Part shown: positions 20,029-32,209 of the stretch, piece by piece
Numbering within the stretch: the first letter of the stretch is position 1
Layout of the letters: every line of letters starts with the position of its first letter
Assembly: GCA_037501455.1 (NCBI GenBank)
Contig: CM074862.1
Span: forward strand, 86,389,501-86,453,500
Reading direction: 5' to 3'
DNA length: 64,000 bases
Origin: Lantana camara
Taxonomy: Eukaryota > Streptophyta > Magnoliopsida > Lamiales > Verbenaceae
The notes under the pieces: model-generated
What the model saw: only the letters and a program-made list of their open reading frames with translations
Told to the model about the DNA's origin: nothing
The model's database searches: none
Position numbers and translations under genes: made by a program

Positions 20029-23000
20029 ATGGGGGACCAACCTTCTGCTAAGCGATGGGTTCCACTTGAAGCTAACCCTCATATCATGAATCAGGTCTCC
20101 TCCGCCTACGCTTTTCCTGTATCATCAAAAATTTCCCTTGTGATCCAAGATTATAGGTACCAGAATTATGGATTTCTTATCGATCCAGGATATTTTGATC
20201 GCTTTGATTTTGATGGTTTTATCTTTTTAGATGAAAAGAGATTTAAGGTCTGATGTATGTATCGAACTTCGAACATGTTAAAAGAAGGGAAAAATTAATA
20301 ATCGGACAAAGATGAAGAGTCATATAATGTATTAATGAATATTTTTTCTAAGAAATATTTTTTGCTTGAGCAGTTTATTTGGCACCTTGGAGTTTCACAG
20401 AATGAGGTAGAGTGCTATGATGTTTACGGACTTGACGATCAACTCTTGGAAATGGTTCCAAAGCCAGTACTCGCGGTGTTGTTTCTCTACCCCATAACAT
20501 CAGAGGTAAACTTGTTTGCGTCCCCCGATTTGTTGGTGATATTTATTTTGTGTTTCTAATCATTCGTTCCGAAGATGTGAAGTTAGAACAGAGTAAGCTT
20601 CTAAACCAAAACAAAAGTAATGGACTCGAATCATTATACTATTGTTCCCTGATACCTAAGCATGAGAATTTATAGTTATTGGACTAAAATCCATTGAATT
20701 TGGTATCATTTCAAGCGCAATTCCTTTTTTTCAAGGGATTTATTTGACCTAAATGCAAATTTTGAGTGCTTGGCACAGTTTGTGATGTCTAGCTTGTTTG
20801 GGGAAGTCCTTATTTTCATACTTCTGTATGTGAAGTTTTTCTGATTTTACAGAGTGAAAAAGAGAGGATTGAACAAGACGCTACAATAAAGGTGAGTTTG
20901 ATCTTGCTATCATATCTGGAGTTTATTGTTTGACCAACACTTTCTCTTTCTAATGAGTGGATGGCTGTTATTTGGATTGCTTGGCTGAGGAAATGTATTA
21001 GAACCTATACTCGTGCTGTTTAATTTGTGCTTTCTGCCGTCTGTAATACTATTGTGTGGATATGGAGTTTCATCTTTGACCATGAGTATTGGACGAACAT
21101 CATAATGTTTCTGAAACTGATAAATTTCATCTACAAGATTTAGTTTGCTTGTCGAGCTGTACTTGTTGTGATGGCATTGCGGCTGTACAGTATGGTTTTG
21201 CTTAGGGTATTTTGGACTTGATTTGGCTTCATTAATGTTTTTTGCATATGCGCTTTTTTCTCGTCAAATTGAGCTTGCACTTGTACAAACACTCAAACAG
21301 TGTAGCACAAATTATAACAACGTGCTTCTGCTTCAACCTACATATATAATGGCTCTTCCTATTTGATTTGGTACCAACGAAATTATAGATGGGCAGTTTG
21401 TTTTGAGGTATGATCCCTCAAGTTTTAACTAATCATATTTCACTTAAGCATTTGTGCACTCTGTACACAGCCAGAGGTCGTATGCTCGAAGAATAATTTT
21501 GGAATTATGTTAGTACTCCATATATTTAAATAACTTTTCTGCATCTCATAGTCCCTTTTATCTTTCTATGCCATAAAGGGTGTGGAAGAAAGCCATTATG
21601 GTGTGTCTTAGTGTTGTGTTGTAGTGTCTATAATACATAAACACAGTCAATTAACAAGTAATGAATCTTGAATGTCCACATATTTGTTAAAGCTAGTTTA
21701 GAGGATTGGGATTTGTTTATGGAAAGTTTTGCATTTAGTTTACGTGATATTATTACTAATTGAAATGGGTCATGATGGTTTGTAATGCCATTAGCTACCT
21801 TGAATCAGTTGTATTATCTTAACTTTGTACCATATTAATTTTTGCTGGATGTTTTTATTTGTCTAGTACATCTGTAGCACTTCGGCTTATTCTTTTTTTT
21901 GTTTTTTTAGTTTCTCATCTATACTCTTGTATTAAACGAGAGAGGCACATAGTAACCGCTTTGTTCTCTTGGTGTCCTCTTTCTCTTTTTAATTTTATTT
22001 TATTTCATCTGTCTATTCTCTTGCATTCTTTTCTTTTCTTTTTATTTATTTATTTATTTATTTTTATCTCTCCAACCACGTTTTCTTAACCTCTCTTTTG
22101 TCTTTTCGTTTTTATATAATTTTTATCTTTCTCCCCTCAGATTTTTAATTTTTTTAAATTAATATGACATTCTTTTATGCTATTTATTTATCATCATTTA
22201 ATAATTATATTAAAAATGATTATAAAATACATATTAATATGAAAATTAATTTTAATATATTTAAATAGTAGTATTTTTTTAACTACACACACAACGATTG
22301 TGCGGGAATTACTAGTAATAATAATGTGTCCTACTAAAGTTTGGTCAATATCAATTAAGATGAGTTATTAGCTTGAATTTTACCAGGTTTGATGTTTGCT
22401 ATGAGATTCATCTCGTGGATTATTTTCTGTAACTGAGGACCTTTTGGTTGAGCTACTATCCTGTTACAGTGTACCTTTTCAAGCTTATGATTGCAACATT
22501 CTTGTGATTCTCTACAGGAGCCTCCCAGTGGAGTTTACTTTATGAAACAAACTGTCGGAAATGCCTGTGGAACTCTTGGACTTCTTCATGCTATCGGAAA
22601 TATCACTTCTGAGATAAAACTTGGTTAGCTCTATAGTTCTGAATATCTTCATGGTTGTTCTTTTGTTATGATAAAGAGTTTCTGCTATTTTTGTGATCTC
22701 TTTGTAAGTTGTAGTCTATTCTATTATGTATTGTCAGTCTGCCTTGTGGACTATGGGCGCATACAAATCAAAACAAATAATAGTAACTGAGAAAGTGTAA
22801 TGGATAGTTCTACTGTACTATATCTGATAGTGAAGGACACTAAGTCAAAAAGGACAACTATTATTGTAGAAATGCCTTTTGTTAGCAAGGCTTTCCTCCA
22901 CTTGGGCATATGCATAGACTCTGGTTACGCATAAACAGATCCTGAGACTAGTCTCCCTTGGATTACCATTTGTTTTGTGATAAAGCTTTTCATAACCTGT

Positions 23001-25340
23001 AGCAGAGATCTATTTCAAATAACGACCCTGGATTATAGAAATGTTTCATGTTTACTCGTCCTGTGGCAAAGTTAAGTGCTGCCTGCTTTTTCGCTCAGAC
23101 TCAATCTCATTAAGCTGGTAAGGGCAGGGAACATAAGCATCTTTGGAGGAGTTTGTGATTCTGTCTCATCCATGTTTATATGTACTCACGTTCATGTTTA
23201 GGTGGTCATTCATCTCGCTTAGTTTGTGTTACTTTTCAGTTGAGGGGTCTTACCTAGACAAGTTTTACAAATCCACTGCAAACATGAATTACTCTGAGGT
23301 ATAGTGGTGTTTCAACTTTGCCTTATTTATCTGCTTCTCTGTTTATAATGTGTTCCTTTGCCTCTATTTTCAACTAATAATTGCTAGAATATAATCATCC
23401 TGCAGCGTGCAACATTCCTCGAAAATGATACCGAAATGGAAGTTGCCCATTCAGTTGCAGCAAGTGATGGTGATACTGAGGTCAGATACAGAGCATTTAC
23501 ATAAACTTTTCGTAGAACATTTTGATTTCATTTTTTATGATGAGCTTGTACTTGAAGCAGTGATGAAGTTGACCCCTTCCCCTCTTTCTTATCTCGTTAT
23601 GGAAGGATGTCATTTAGATGCATTTCTATGTTCGTCATATTTAACCCTGGTAGCATGTGCTACAAATGTGCAAAAACTCAGTTAAACATTGTTGAAAGTT
23701 AGTTGTCTGTAGCCCTTTGTACTATTTAATAGCATAGATATTTGTGCCGTTTTGTTACTGAATCAACATCATAGATGCCAATGGCCGAGTCCATGCTACT
23801 TGCAGCTCCGTGAGTTAATATAGAAGCACATCTCCGTGATCAAAATGACTTTTTGTGTGTTCCATGACTCTTGAGTGATTCGTCTCAGTAATGAATTTCT
23901 ATGTATCATTTTTCTCAGTTACATCAATTAATATAAATTGGGGAAATTGTTTCCATAGTAGCTTGATTGTCAGTAATAATCAGATTGATATTGTTTACTT
24001 TCATACATGTTAAATGATCTATTCAAAAAGTTGCATGGATTTCTTTTACTTTCTGGAATATCTACTGAATCTTAATACCTTTATATAAAGGAATTCACTC
24101 CTGTCATCCTGTGTTTGTGGATTGTTATCAAGATCATATGAACGTTCTATCATTTAAAACTAAATATTAAAAGACTCTCCTTGTTGCACCCAATCTTACA
24201 AACCCAGATCTTAACCTATTCTAGGTACTGATTAAAGTAGTGAACAATTTTGGTCTGTTATCCTGTTAACTGATAGATTACCTTTCTTAGCATATCTTAA
24301 GTTGATGTGATTGTTGATAAGCTCAAAATTTATGGTTTCTTGTCTTTTGACAGGCATCACACCACGTAGATACACATATCATCTGTTTTACTTGTGTAAA
24401 TGGTAACTCTCTCTATCCTCCCCCCTCCCCCCCCCCCCCCGTCTGTATGTCGTGTGAACATGTGGAATAATTTGATAATGCTAGAAATATGCCATGATTA
24501 TCAAATACGAACAAATTTTAAAAGCAACCATTTCTTTCATACCATCATTCATTATACTGCATCGAGTGAGATTAGGGTTCTAGTTATGATCTTATTCAGG
24601 TATCACATTTATTAAGAGAACTCGGGGTTTAAGTAATACTCTCCACCCACTGAAACGCATGATAAGGTTATTTCTCCTTGGTTGCATAGTTATGGATTCA
24701 GTCTAAATGACCAATCCAAGTTGATTGTTTGGGAGTTATTTGAGCTCTTGTCCTTTTTTTAACTGCATAGCTTGATAACCTTGTAAATCTCTGGAATACA
24801 TAACAACTGTTGACATTCAACTTTTATGCAAGTTTAACAACTCCTCTGCTTATTATAAGGTGCAGTGTAAATGGAAGCATATTGTGGTGAACTGTTCTAG
24901 GATAAACACTAACAGAAACCTGATTCATATTGCAACTCTGCAAAGTGGATCAGACTGAAAAAAATCAAGATCTTGCATAAACATACTCTTCATAGTTTGT
25001 TAGTGCTACTTTAGCATACTGTTATTATAGAAGCTCGACATGGCTTTCTGTAGGTCAATTGTATGAGCTTGATGGAAGGAAGGCTGGACCAATTTCACAC
25101 GGTCCATCTTCCCCAAGCACCGTGCTCAAGGTGAATGTTTCTCCTGTTTCTGCTCTATGCTACTCCGTGTTTATACTCCTTACTCTTCCGCACTCATTTG
25201 TCTGCTTTCCTCTGCCATACTCTTGATTTTCTGTGTTTATTCGCTTTCACAAGGATTCTGCTGAAGTTATTCAGAAGGTAATCCAGAAAAATCCCGGTTC
25301 AATTAACTTCAGTGTGATGGCCATTTCGAAGAAAAAATGA
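20029..25340 (+). CDS. UCH3: Ubiquitin C-terminal hydrolase, UCH family (UCH3-like), nine exons
   Basis: A cysteine protease that removes small adducts from the ubiquitin C-terminus (peptidase C12). Nine exons with GT-AG borders can be read: 20029-20094, 20374-20505, 20853-20891, 22518-22623, 23240-23298, 23406-23480, 24354-24402, 25054-25130 and 25254-25340 (stop TGA). Together they give 229 residues, close to the length of plant UCH3 and animal UCHL3. The N-terminus [10 protein letters not shown] and [13 protein letters not shown] are family hallmarks. Catalytic residues are all present: Gln90 and Cys96 in [14 protein letters not shown] (exon 4), His167 in DTHIICF (exon 7) and Asp182 in [15 protein letters not shown] (exon 8). 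The crossover-loop region is the usual length. Intron 3 (1.6 kb) holds a Helitron-like insertion. The ATG is the first in frame and directly starts the conserved region. Nothing suggests it is broken; it acts in cytosol and nucleus in known relatives. Confidence 0.94.
21918..22315 (+). mobile_element. Small non-autonomous Helitron-like element in UCH intron 3
   Basis: It starts TCTATACTCTTGTATTAAACG, as many plant Helitrons do, and ends with a CACAA-CGA-TTGTG hairpin, then 9 nt and CTAG. It is flanked by A (21917) and T (22316), the expected AT target with no duplication. It is 398 bp and T-rich, with no coding content. Confidence 0.6.
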
Positions 25341-26600
25341 TACATCTAATAGTCTTGGAGACCCTAGTACTTAAAGTTGGAAGCTGGATATCGTACGCAT
25401 GGGAGAGATTTTGACGCCATCTCCGCTGCTGAAGGTTTTCACTTCATGTACCGAGTGAATCATAAATGTTTAACGAAGTTTGTTTTAACTTTTTAGTAGT
25501 TGAGTTCTTTCATACTTTATATGCTTTACCAGTTTGCCGTAGCGATCTGGTTTTTTGGCCGATGGTCGGGGATTGTATTCCGCCAATTTTACTGATTCAT
25601 AAAATAGATGAGACGAAGTTCTGAACGGGTTAATGTAGAGGTGAACATGATAGATATGCATTTTTACCTTCTCATTTCCATAGCAAAATTATGCGACCAT
25701 ACATAATTTTAAAACAGGCTTTGCCTTAAAAACAGTTAAAAAATATGTATTTTTGCCTTCTCGACTCATTTCCATAGCAAAATTATGCAAGCATACATAA
25801 TTTTGAAGAAATTCTAAAATATCTAATTTTCTTTCTAAATGACTAAATACAACCACTCCGCGGTAATTCTAGTGGAATGAATTTATCTATTCTTAACCAA
25901 AAGTCATAGTTCAAATCCTGATTTTAAGTATTGGGCAACTTTAAATCTTTTAGTGAGTTGTTTCACCCTACGGAGTTGTCTCACCTTATGAAGTACTTAC
26001 AAGTCGATAGGAAGAATAGTTATTGTAGTCGACGGTGGATGTTCTGTTTTAGATAAAACATAAAATAAATTTATAGTTACGGGTGGGCATTGGACCGAGG
26101 TTCCTAAGGCCAGGTAGGTCGTCAGTTAATTTTTTCTTTTTATTTGTATCAAATTGTCAAGTCAATTATTTGAAATATCGAGTTGTATTTTCTTCTGCCC
26201 AAATTCGGTCGGATTGAGTTCAAATACTAATTTAGTTTATTTTTTCTTTTCTCCAATCTTTGTGGTCGTAAGAAGTCGGTTTTTTTATGCTTTTCATTTG
26301 GTGGTAAGGGTTAAATAAAAATTAAACTAGCATATATATATGATTTAGCCTAAATTTTTTTCGTTATTTCGTAGTGAGACAAAGTTATATGTTAGAATAT
26401 AAATATTATTGCAACGTAATATTTTAATTAAATTACTCTATCATTTATCATGAATATTTGCCATAAAATTTAGCCATAAGCACATGCAATTACCCTGCCA
26501 TAAGGTTAATTGCCGGTTAGTAAATTTCGAAATATGTAAGTGCTTTGCTTAATTGAAAATAAAAAAACTCGCTTTTCTACATATGTTAAACGCGTCTTTT
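25341..26600. other. Intergenic DNA between the UCH gene and the next gene
   Basis: 25341-25650 is probably the UCH 3' untranslated region. The imperfect repeat CATTTCCATAGCAAAATTATG(C) occurs at about 25673 and 25771. A B-box-like AGTTCAAATCC at 25909 suggests SINE debris at 25880-26030. No gene is visible. Confidence 0.4.
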
Positions 26601-26644
26601 ACTACGCCACCGCCTATAAATATGCAGATGCAGTCCACACGAAA

Positions 26645-28483
26645 ATGTCGAAGCCTCTGGAAGAAAGGGCAGCTCACGAAATAGGCAATAACAGCTTTCA
26701 ACTTCTGAAGCATCCCACCCCAATTCGTGCCCCAGGCAACGTCGCGTCAGATCTGTTCTCCAAGCAGCGTCAGATCTGTTCCGCAGGTACGTTTTCTTGA
26801 GTAGTTTGGGGTTGTTGATTTAAATTATTAATTTTATTGGGCGAGTTCGTTGTACTTTGGAGGTGCATTTTTCTTGATCTAAACTATTAATTTTATTGGG
26901 CGAGTTTGTTGCTTCATGGCTACCTTTTTCAAGATTTCTGCGGTTCGTTTTTTCTTCTCAATAGGGTTGTTCCGGTAAATTGGATTTTTAGGGTTGATTA
27001 TGTTGTTGTTAGTGCTATGTATGTTTTAATTATTTCTCGCCAAATAGTTATTCGGTGCCCATGTACAGATGAGATTGTGTGGTTATTGTTGAGATTAAAT
27101 TGTCATGGGTTTTGGGTTTTGGACTTTATTCTTGTCTGATTGTTGCTATTTTGGATTATTGTGTTGTTCTGTGCTCATCTTTATGCTGCTTTGTTCTGTT
27201 TCCAGTGGTGTAAAGGGTACTTGAGGCTTTTTTACTCTTGGGCCGTTCGGGATTGCCTTTCCTGTCATAAGGTAAGAAACCCGAGTCGAATTTGCATTAC
27301 TTTGTTGTATGAGATCTACCTGGTTTGTTAACTAGCATTGATTATTGTACTTGCTACTTTAGAAAAGCTTCATCTTCGGTTATTCTGAGAATGTTCTATG
27401 TTGTACTGGTTCTTCAGATTCTAATTTAATGGTTTTATAGCTGTAAACTTCTTGTACTTTTATGTGGTAGTCCAACAAAAAAGATTGTCAAAATCAGTTT
27501 ATGTGTGTGTGTGTATAACTGTTTATGTATAATAAGGTTTACATCTTCATGGTGGAAGAACTAACAGTGTTTCCTTCTCCCTTCGAGATGTACTTCCGTT
27601 CATCATCATACCAAATGCAGAAGCTAGAGTTGTGTTTATGGATGCCAAGAAATTCATGCAGTTGGTTGAGGAGAAGAAAAAGAGAGTTTTGGCTAAGAAA
27701 GAAGCACCCCTGAAATGGGAACAAAAACTTGAAGCAGCTGCCAAGGCAAAAGCTGAAGCAGAAGCCAGGGAAAGAAAGAAGAAAGCCGCCAAGAACAAGA
27801 GAAGATCTGTATCAGTCTCAGATACCGACACTGACAATGATTCAAACGATGAAGGAAGAAAGAGGACAAAAAAATCTCACAAGAAACGAAGAAAGCACCA
27901 TCATTCCGATTCGGGCGACCACGAGAAGAGAAGATACAAGAAATCCAGCCACAAGCCCAAGAGACGAACCTCTAGTTCTGATGACAGCAGCGATGATGAA
28001 CATAGCACTGATGTGGAAGAGGATAAGAGGAAGAGACGTAGCCATAAGAAACACAGGCACAGTTCAGAATCGGATTCTAGCCATTCAGATTCTTCTAGTG
28101 ATGATGATGGTGGTGTGGCAATCAGAAGGAGAAGACACACAAAGCACCGCAAGCATCACAGAAGGTCATATTCAAGCTTTTCAGATTATTCAAGTGATGA
28201 ATCTGACAAAAAGAGGCATCATTCCAATCACCACAAACATCATCGACGATCTCAAAGTCACGACACTTCAGAATCTGATGATAATGACGAGCATAGGAGA
28301 AAACATCACAGACACGATCGCCACCGCCACCATTACCATCACAGACGGCCTTCTTCTGAGCCCCAAGCTGACAATGATAAAGCCACACATGTGGGCTACC
28401 TCAGTGACAAACCCGTTGAGAATGGCTGTGAAGAAGCAAAACCGAATGGTCATACCAAGCCCCATGATCGTGATAATGTTTAG
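26645..28483 (+). CDS. His/Ser/Lys/Arg-rich nuclear-type protein, two coding exons
   Basis: I do not recognise the family. The coding model is exon 1 at 26645-26786 (donor GCAG|GTACG) joined to exon 2 at 27621-28483 (acceptor AAATGCAG), 1005 nt and 334 residues with the frame kept. After a 47-residue lead come MDAKKFMQLVEEKKKRVLAK, a Lys/Ala/Glu coiled-coil-like stretch and about 200 residues of alternating basic (HKKHRH, HRRS) and Ser/Asp (SDSSSDDD, SSDDSSDDE) blocks. Such mixed-charge low-complexity tails are typical of nuclear speckle and RNA-processing proteins; that role is inference. If exon 1 is non-coding, translation would start at the ATG at 27638, giving 281 residues. A TATAAATA at 26615 is very close to the first ATG, which leaves the start uncertain. 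A possible cassette exon lies at 27206-27271. Confidence 0.75.
27206..27271 (+). other. Candidate stop-containing cassette exon in the intron
   Basis: 66 nt bounded by a good acceptor (TTCTGTTTCCAG) and a strong donor (AAG|GTAAGAA). If included after exon 1 it would place TAA in frame at its third codon. Alternatively it is a 5' leader exon. Confidence 0.35.
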
Positions 28484-29293
28484 GTTTTCCAAAAGACCAG
28501 TTAATGATTGACCATCTCTGATGTTGCTTTTTGGCTTTTTTTTTTTTTTTTTTTTCTTTTTCATTGCAAATGATTTCCTGGTTGCTGGAAACTCTGTTAT
28601 GGATATATGTTCTATGAGTGTTGCTTTTCAAGAGTATTCCTTGTTAACTTGTTTATCACCTGTCTGATCTGTTATTTATTGTGATAGATAATTGGTCCAT
28701 TTTCTTCTTCATCTGGATAGTCCAAGTAGATTGAATTTGCAGTATGAGACACCCTGATTTACAATTTCATAGAAACTGTTCAAGAAATTCAATATTCTGT
28801 ACACAAGACCAAATGGATACACTTATGCATCACAATCACTCACAAAGTTCATCTTCTAAAATTTCACATTTCAAATCACAACATGTGGGGTCCAACTATA
28901 ATGCAAGATCATCTGAAACTCTCGTTACAAGTTGTTCACTCAAATCCTTGTATCCAAATGCAAAAGAAAAACAAAGATGTCCAACAGTTGTAAATTGGCA
29001 AAGCAACAGGAGTAGCATGAGAAACCATTGTATTTATTCCAAGCCACACACACTTTTCACTCCCTCCCCCTAATGACCTAACAATTATGTCAATAGAATT
29101 GAAAACATGTACAAAAGGGAATATGTGCCCTCTCTTAACCCTCACAAACACCAAAAATCTTTTCCTCCATTTCCAAATAAATTCAAACATCACCCTAAAC
29201 TATCACAAAAAATCCCCCCTTACAAATTACACCAATATGATCCCCCCCGCCAGAGCCGACCCCGGTTAATGTGTGTTGATCATAGAAAACTCC
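28484..29293. other. Convergent 3' ends of two genes
   Basis: After the stop of the basic/acidic protein gene comes a T-rich 3' region (a T run at about 28538-28553). Sequence from about 28740 to 29293 would be the 3' untranslated region of the minus-strand VQ gene. Frames here are low complexity and are not genes. Confidence 0.45.
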
Positions 29294-29797
29294 CTAACAC
29301 AGAGATGCCTCACCAAAAGTACTGATTTGAGAAGATGACCTGAGAGAAAACAGAGGAAATTCGTTCATGTCTTGAAAGAATCCATCCAAATCTCCCAGGA
29401 AATTACTCAAAAACCCATTCGGATACACTTCTTCAATAGTCTCCTCTTTAATTCTCTGTGTCTGATCTTGCAACATAGGCACCACAGCCGATTCCATGTT
29501 ATTCCTCAGCTTGCAACTACAAGCCTTCGACTTAGAGGGCAACATCACTTGGGACCAAGAACCATTGTTCTCCTTGTTACAATCTCTACTTTTCATCATT
29601 TCCCTCTGTGCTGGTTTATTACCTGTGAGATTCTGAACAAGCTCTCTGAAATTCTCCACGTCCGTCTTAATGACCTCCGGTGCAACTATGTGGATTATGC
29701 GTATCTCCGGCTTTACTTTGGATATCGTGCGGGAATCATCCCGCACGAACAAGTTACTCGGAGCTTTTAAGGCTGTCTTAAATGATTGAGTCTTCAT
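29294..29797 (-). CDS. VQ motif-containing protein
   Basis: An intronless gene for a 167-residue protein with the VQ motif FRELVQNLTG at residues 50-59, the plant-specific FxxxVQxLTG signature through which such proteins bind WRKY transcription factors or other partners. It is preceded by a basic segment and IRIIHIVAPEVIKTDVENF, which resembles a subgroup of Arabidopsis VQ proteins such as VQ17/VQ25. The C-terminus is acidic and aromatic (FLGDLDGFFQDMNEFPLFSL), as in several members. Single-exon structure and small size are normal for the family. A TATA box lies about 83-90 bp upstream. It probably acts in the nucleus in stress or developmental signalling; the exact role cannot be read from sequence. 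Confidence 0.93.
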   Translation of the reverse strand: MKTQSFKTALKAPSNLFVRDDSRTISKVKPEIRIIHIVAPEVIKTDVENFRELVQNLTGNKPAQREMMKSRDCNKENNGSWSQVMLPSKSKACSCKLRNNMESAVVPMLQDQTQRIKEETIEEVYPNGFLSNFLGDLDGFFQDMNEFPLFSLRSSSQISTFGEASLC

Positions 29798-29879
29798 TTT
29801 CTCTCTTCTGTTGATGTAAGGCTATGAAACTGTGATCTGTATTGTGTTTTTGTGCTTTGCTGAGGATTCAAGAACTGGC

Positions 29880-29887
29880 TATTTATA
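29880..29887 (-). promoter_or_regulatory. TATA box of the VQ gene
   Basis: TATAAATA on the minus strand, 83-90 bp before the ATG at 29797. This predicts a leader of about 55 nt. Confidence 0.7.
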
Positions 29888-30238
29888 CCAAACGGAGGGA
29901 TCTGAAAGAAATAAGCTGTTTGCCTAGTTGCAGCAATGAAAGAAAGTCTCTTGAGTACAAACGAGAAATAAAAAAAAGAAAAGTTTGCCTTTTGGCAGTG
30001 ATGATCAGATGGGATCGTTGTCTGAGGTACTTGGGGTGAGAATTAAAGTACATGTTCTACTTTCGGGAAGTTTGAGAAATACTATATCTATATCATCAAA
30101 TTGTGTGTAGTTTGTCAACTACCAAACATATATATTATGGGAAACTGATCTGTATTATGGTGACATTTTATGTAGTTTAGTTCCTTGTGATAAACTAATA
30201 TCTGTCAGCGCTTACCTAATGCATTTTACCTCAATTTA
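29888..30238. other. Upstream region of the VQ gene
   Basis: AT-rich promoter-distal sequence. No coding frame or repeat is evident. Confidence 0.4.
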
Positions 30239-30253
30239 TAGTTGGGAATTATT

Positions 30254-30419
30254 GTTAATTTTTGGTTCAATAAGCCTATTTTCATGGGTCGAGTCGAAAC
30301 GGACCACTTAGGATGTAAAGCTCTCTCTACTAATGATAGTTACGTTCCCAATCATTCAAACTCGAGACCTCTTGTTAACTTAGCATAGCAGTGAACCGCT
30401 AAGCTGCACCACTTGGTGG
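30254..30419 (-). mobile_element. tRNA-derived SINE with 15 bp target duplication
   Basis: 166 bp on the minus strand. Its 5' end is CCACCAAGTGGTGCAGCTTA, containing an A-box-like TGGTGCAGCTTAGCGG; a B-box-like GGTCTCGAGTTTGAA follows about 50 nt in. The 3' tail is A-rich (AAAAATTAAC). Perfect 15 bp duplications TAGTTGGGAATTATT lie at 30239-30253 and 30420-30434. Confidence 0.85.
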
Positions 30420-30434
30420 TAGTTGGGAATTATT

Positions 30435-31312
30435 ACGTATCCGGCTATAATCCTATAATTATAGGCCAGAATTGGTTCGGCAAAATTAATTTAACAAAGA
30501 GTAAGTGTTTCATACTTGTATGATTGATGTAAATTTTTAAAAATGACCTATATTTATAATATATAATTTCATTCTCAGCCTATTGTTTACTTAATTGGTT
30601 TGTTGGAAGACAAGATTATTGCAAAGTAATTTGTGTTTGATCTAAATCAACCCCAAAAATTAACTGATGGGATGAGATTAGTTCAAGCATTGTTAGACAC
30701 TTAGTGCTTTGTTATTTAAATCATGTGAGAAGGTTAACACGTCCTGGATATCCAAACCTGAACAATCGAGGATAAATCTTAAAACTTGAGATTAAAAATT
30801 AATATACAATATATAACCTATAGTGATAGCGGGCTAAAATAATATATATTTAACCTAATTCTCCGTGGAAACTAGCTGGTAAATTGAGAATTGCTCGGAC
30901 ATTTTATTATAAAAAATATGACTTTCACTTTCTACAATTACATTAGTTCACACAATGTGCTATATAAAATTGGACAAAGTTGAATAATTATACGATAAAC
31001 ACTTGTTAAAATGTCGAACATATCTCTTCCCCTAGATGCCTGGTATCAAATTGTTGATTTTCATGCATTTTCAATAAAATCAAATCATCTTAAGCACTAA
31101 TTGCTGGGATTAATTATGGCCATACAGATACTCATCCATAATCAACTAGCTTAATTAACAATTCTCAATTTGCAGAAGTAGCTTATAGTTTAATCATTGA
31201 CTTCATTTACCAATCACGGGGTATTAATTTCGCGAGCATAAAGTCGTTGTTTACACGTTTCTTGTTCATTTTAAGTGCTGGGAATTTGGTAGTTTATAAT
31301 GGGTGTCTCGAA
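30435..31312. other. AT-rich intergenic DNA
   Basis: No coding frame, RNA gene or repeat with clear ends was seen. Confidence 0.4.
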
Positions 31313-31371
31313 GAGAACAGCTTTGATTTTATTTTTTATTTTTTTTTGGTAGAAAGGAGAACAGCTTTGAT
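31313..31371 (-). mobile_element. Ultra-short LINE-type insertion with 15 bp target duplication
   Basis: A 29 bp insert (31328-31356), read on the minus strand as CTTTCTACC followed by an A-rich tail, is flanked by perfect 15 bp repeats GAGAACAGCTTTGAT at 31313-31327 and 31357-31371. The CTACC-poly(A) junction resembles the 3' end of the LINE at 32210-32605 (CTGCTACC-poly(A)). Confidence 0.7.
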
Positions 31372-32200
31372 GATGTAACGGTAATGACGTTTTTGAGCAT
31401 GTTAGATAACACGACTTTTGCTGAAAAATATGGATATATATTTGCAAGTGGATGGTGGAGGGTCAAGTCAACGCTTTTAGATAAACGTCCACAAAGCTTC
31501 CCACTTGGAGACATCTACCATTTATGATTATTAATATACTGATTAGAGCTACCCACAACAGTTGATTAGTTTATTTGATTGGGAGATTTATATAATTACT
31601 ATTTTCAATTGTTTGTGATTTTGTATGATACAGTTATCATAATCTGGGTAATCAATGAGGCCGAAAAGTACGATGGGCTGTTGACAAATCCATGGCTATT
31701 TTAAATCTGTAAACACTTTCTAATGAGGCTTATCAAACAAAACAATAAATCATCTTACCTTAAAAGCCCAATTAATATTAAGTCATAAAAATTCATCTTT
31801 CACATCCACCTCCTTAATTGATTCCTCGGCCCACATAAAATTTTGAATACTGATTTTTATAACCTAATAAGGGTTAGAAACCATGGAACTGGTTGGTGGT
31901 AGACTATGATCCATGGACACTTCTAAATATATTATTTTGCCGTGTCGTGTCGTGTCCGACACCGTGTCCGACACTTCTCACATGGGAAATTCATAAAAAA
32001 TTTGTGTCGTCGTATCCGTGTCGTGTCCGTGTCACCGTATCCATATCTATACATGATGGGTGGTAGAGCTTAATGGTTAGATTATATAACTTAACCAAGT
32101 GGTTCGACCATGTTTTAGAATTTATGAGTGGTTTACTTTATGATTGACTACATGATCATCTGTATAAAATTATTTGTTTTATTTGTGTCTTAATTTTGTG
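31372..32200. other. Intergenic DNA with hAT-related and SINE-like scraps
   Basis: At 31935-32050 CCGTGTCGTGTCCGACAC-type words match the ends of the hAT-type element at 35953-40647. At about 32058-32115 TGGTAGAGCTTAATGGTTAG and GTGGTTCGACC resemble tRNA A and B boxes of a decayed SINE. No gene is present. Confidence 0.45.
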
Positions 32201-32209
32201 TTAGAAGAA

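Noticed and set aside
27547..28631. Several open frames overlapping the His/Ser/Lys/Arg-rich gene on both strands
   Set aside because: They are by-products of its repetitive codon composition; only the plus frame keeps splice continuity and a start.
28744..29073. 109-codon plus-strand frame after the His/Ser-rich gene
   Set aside because: It overlaps the probable 3' untranslated region of the VQ gene and encodes a low-complexity peptide without a domain.
29372..29770. 132-codon plus-strand frame
   Set aside because: Antisense shadow of the VQ gene.
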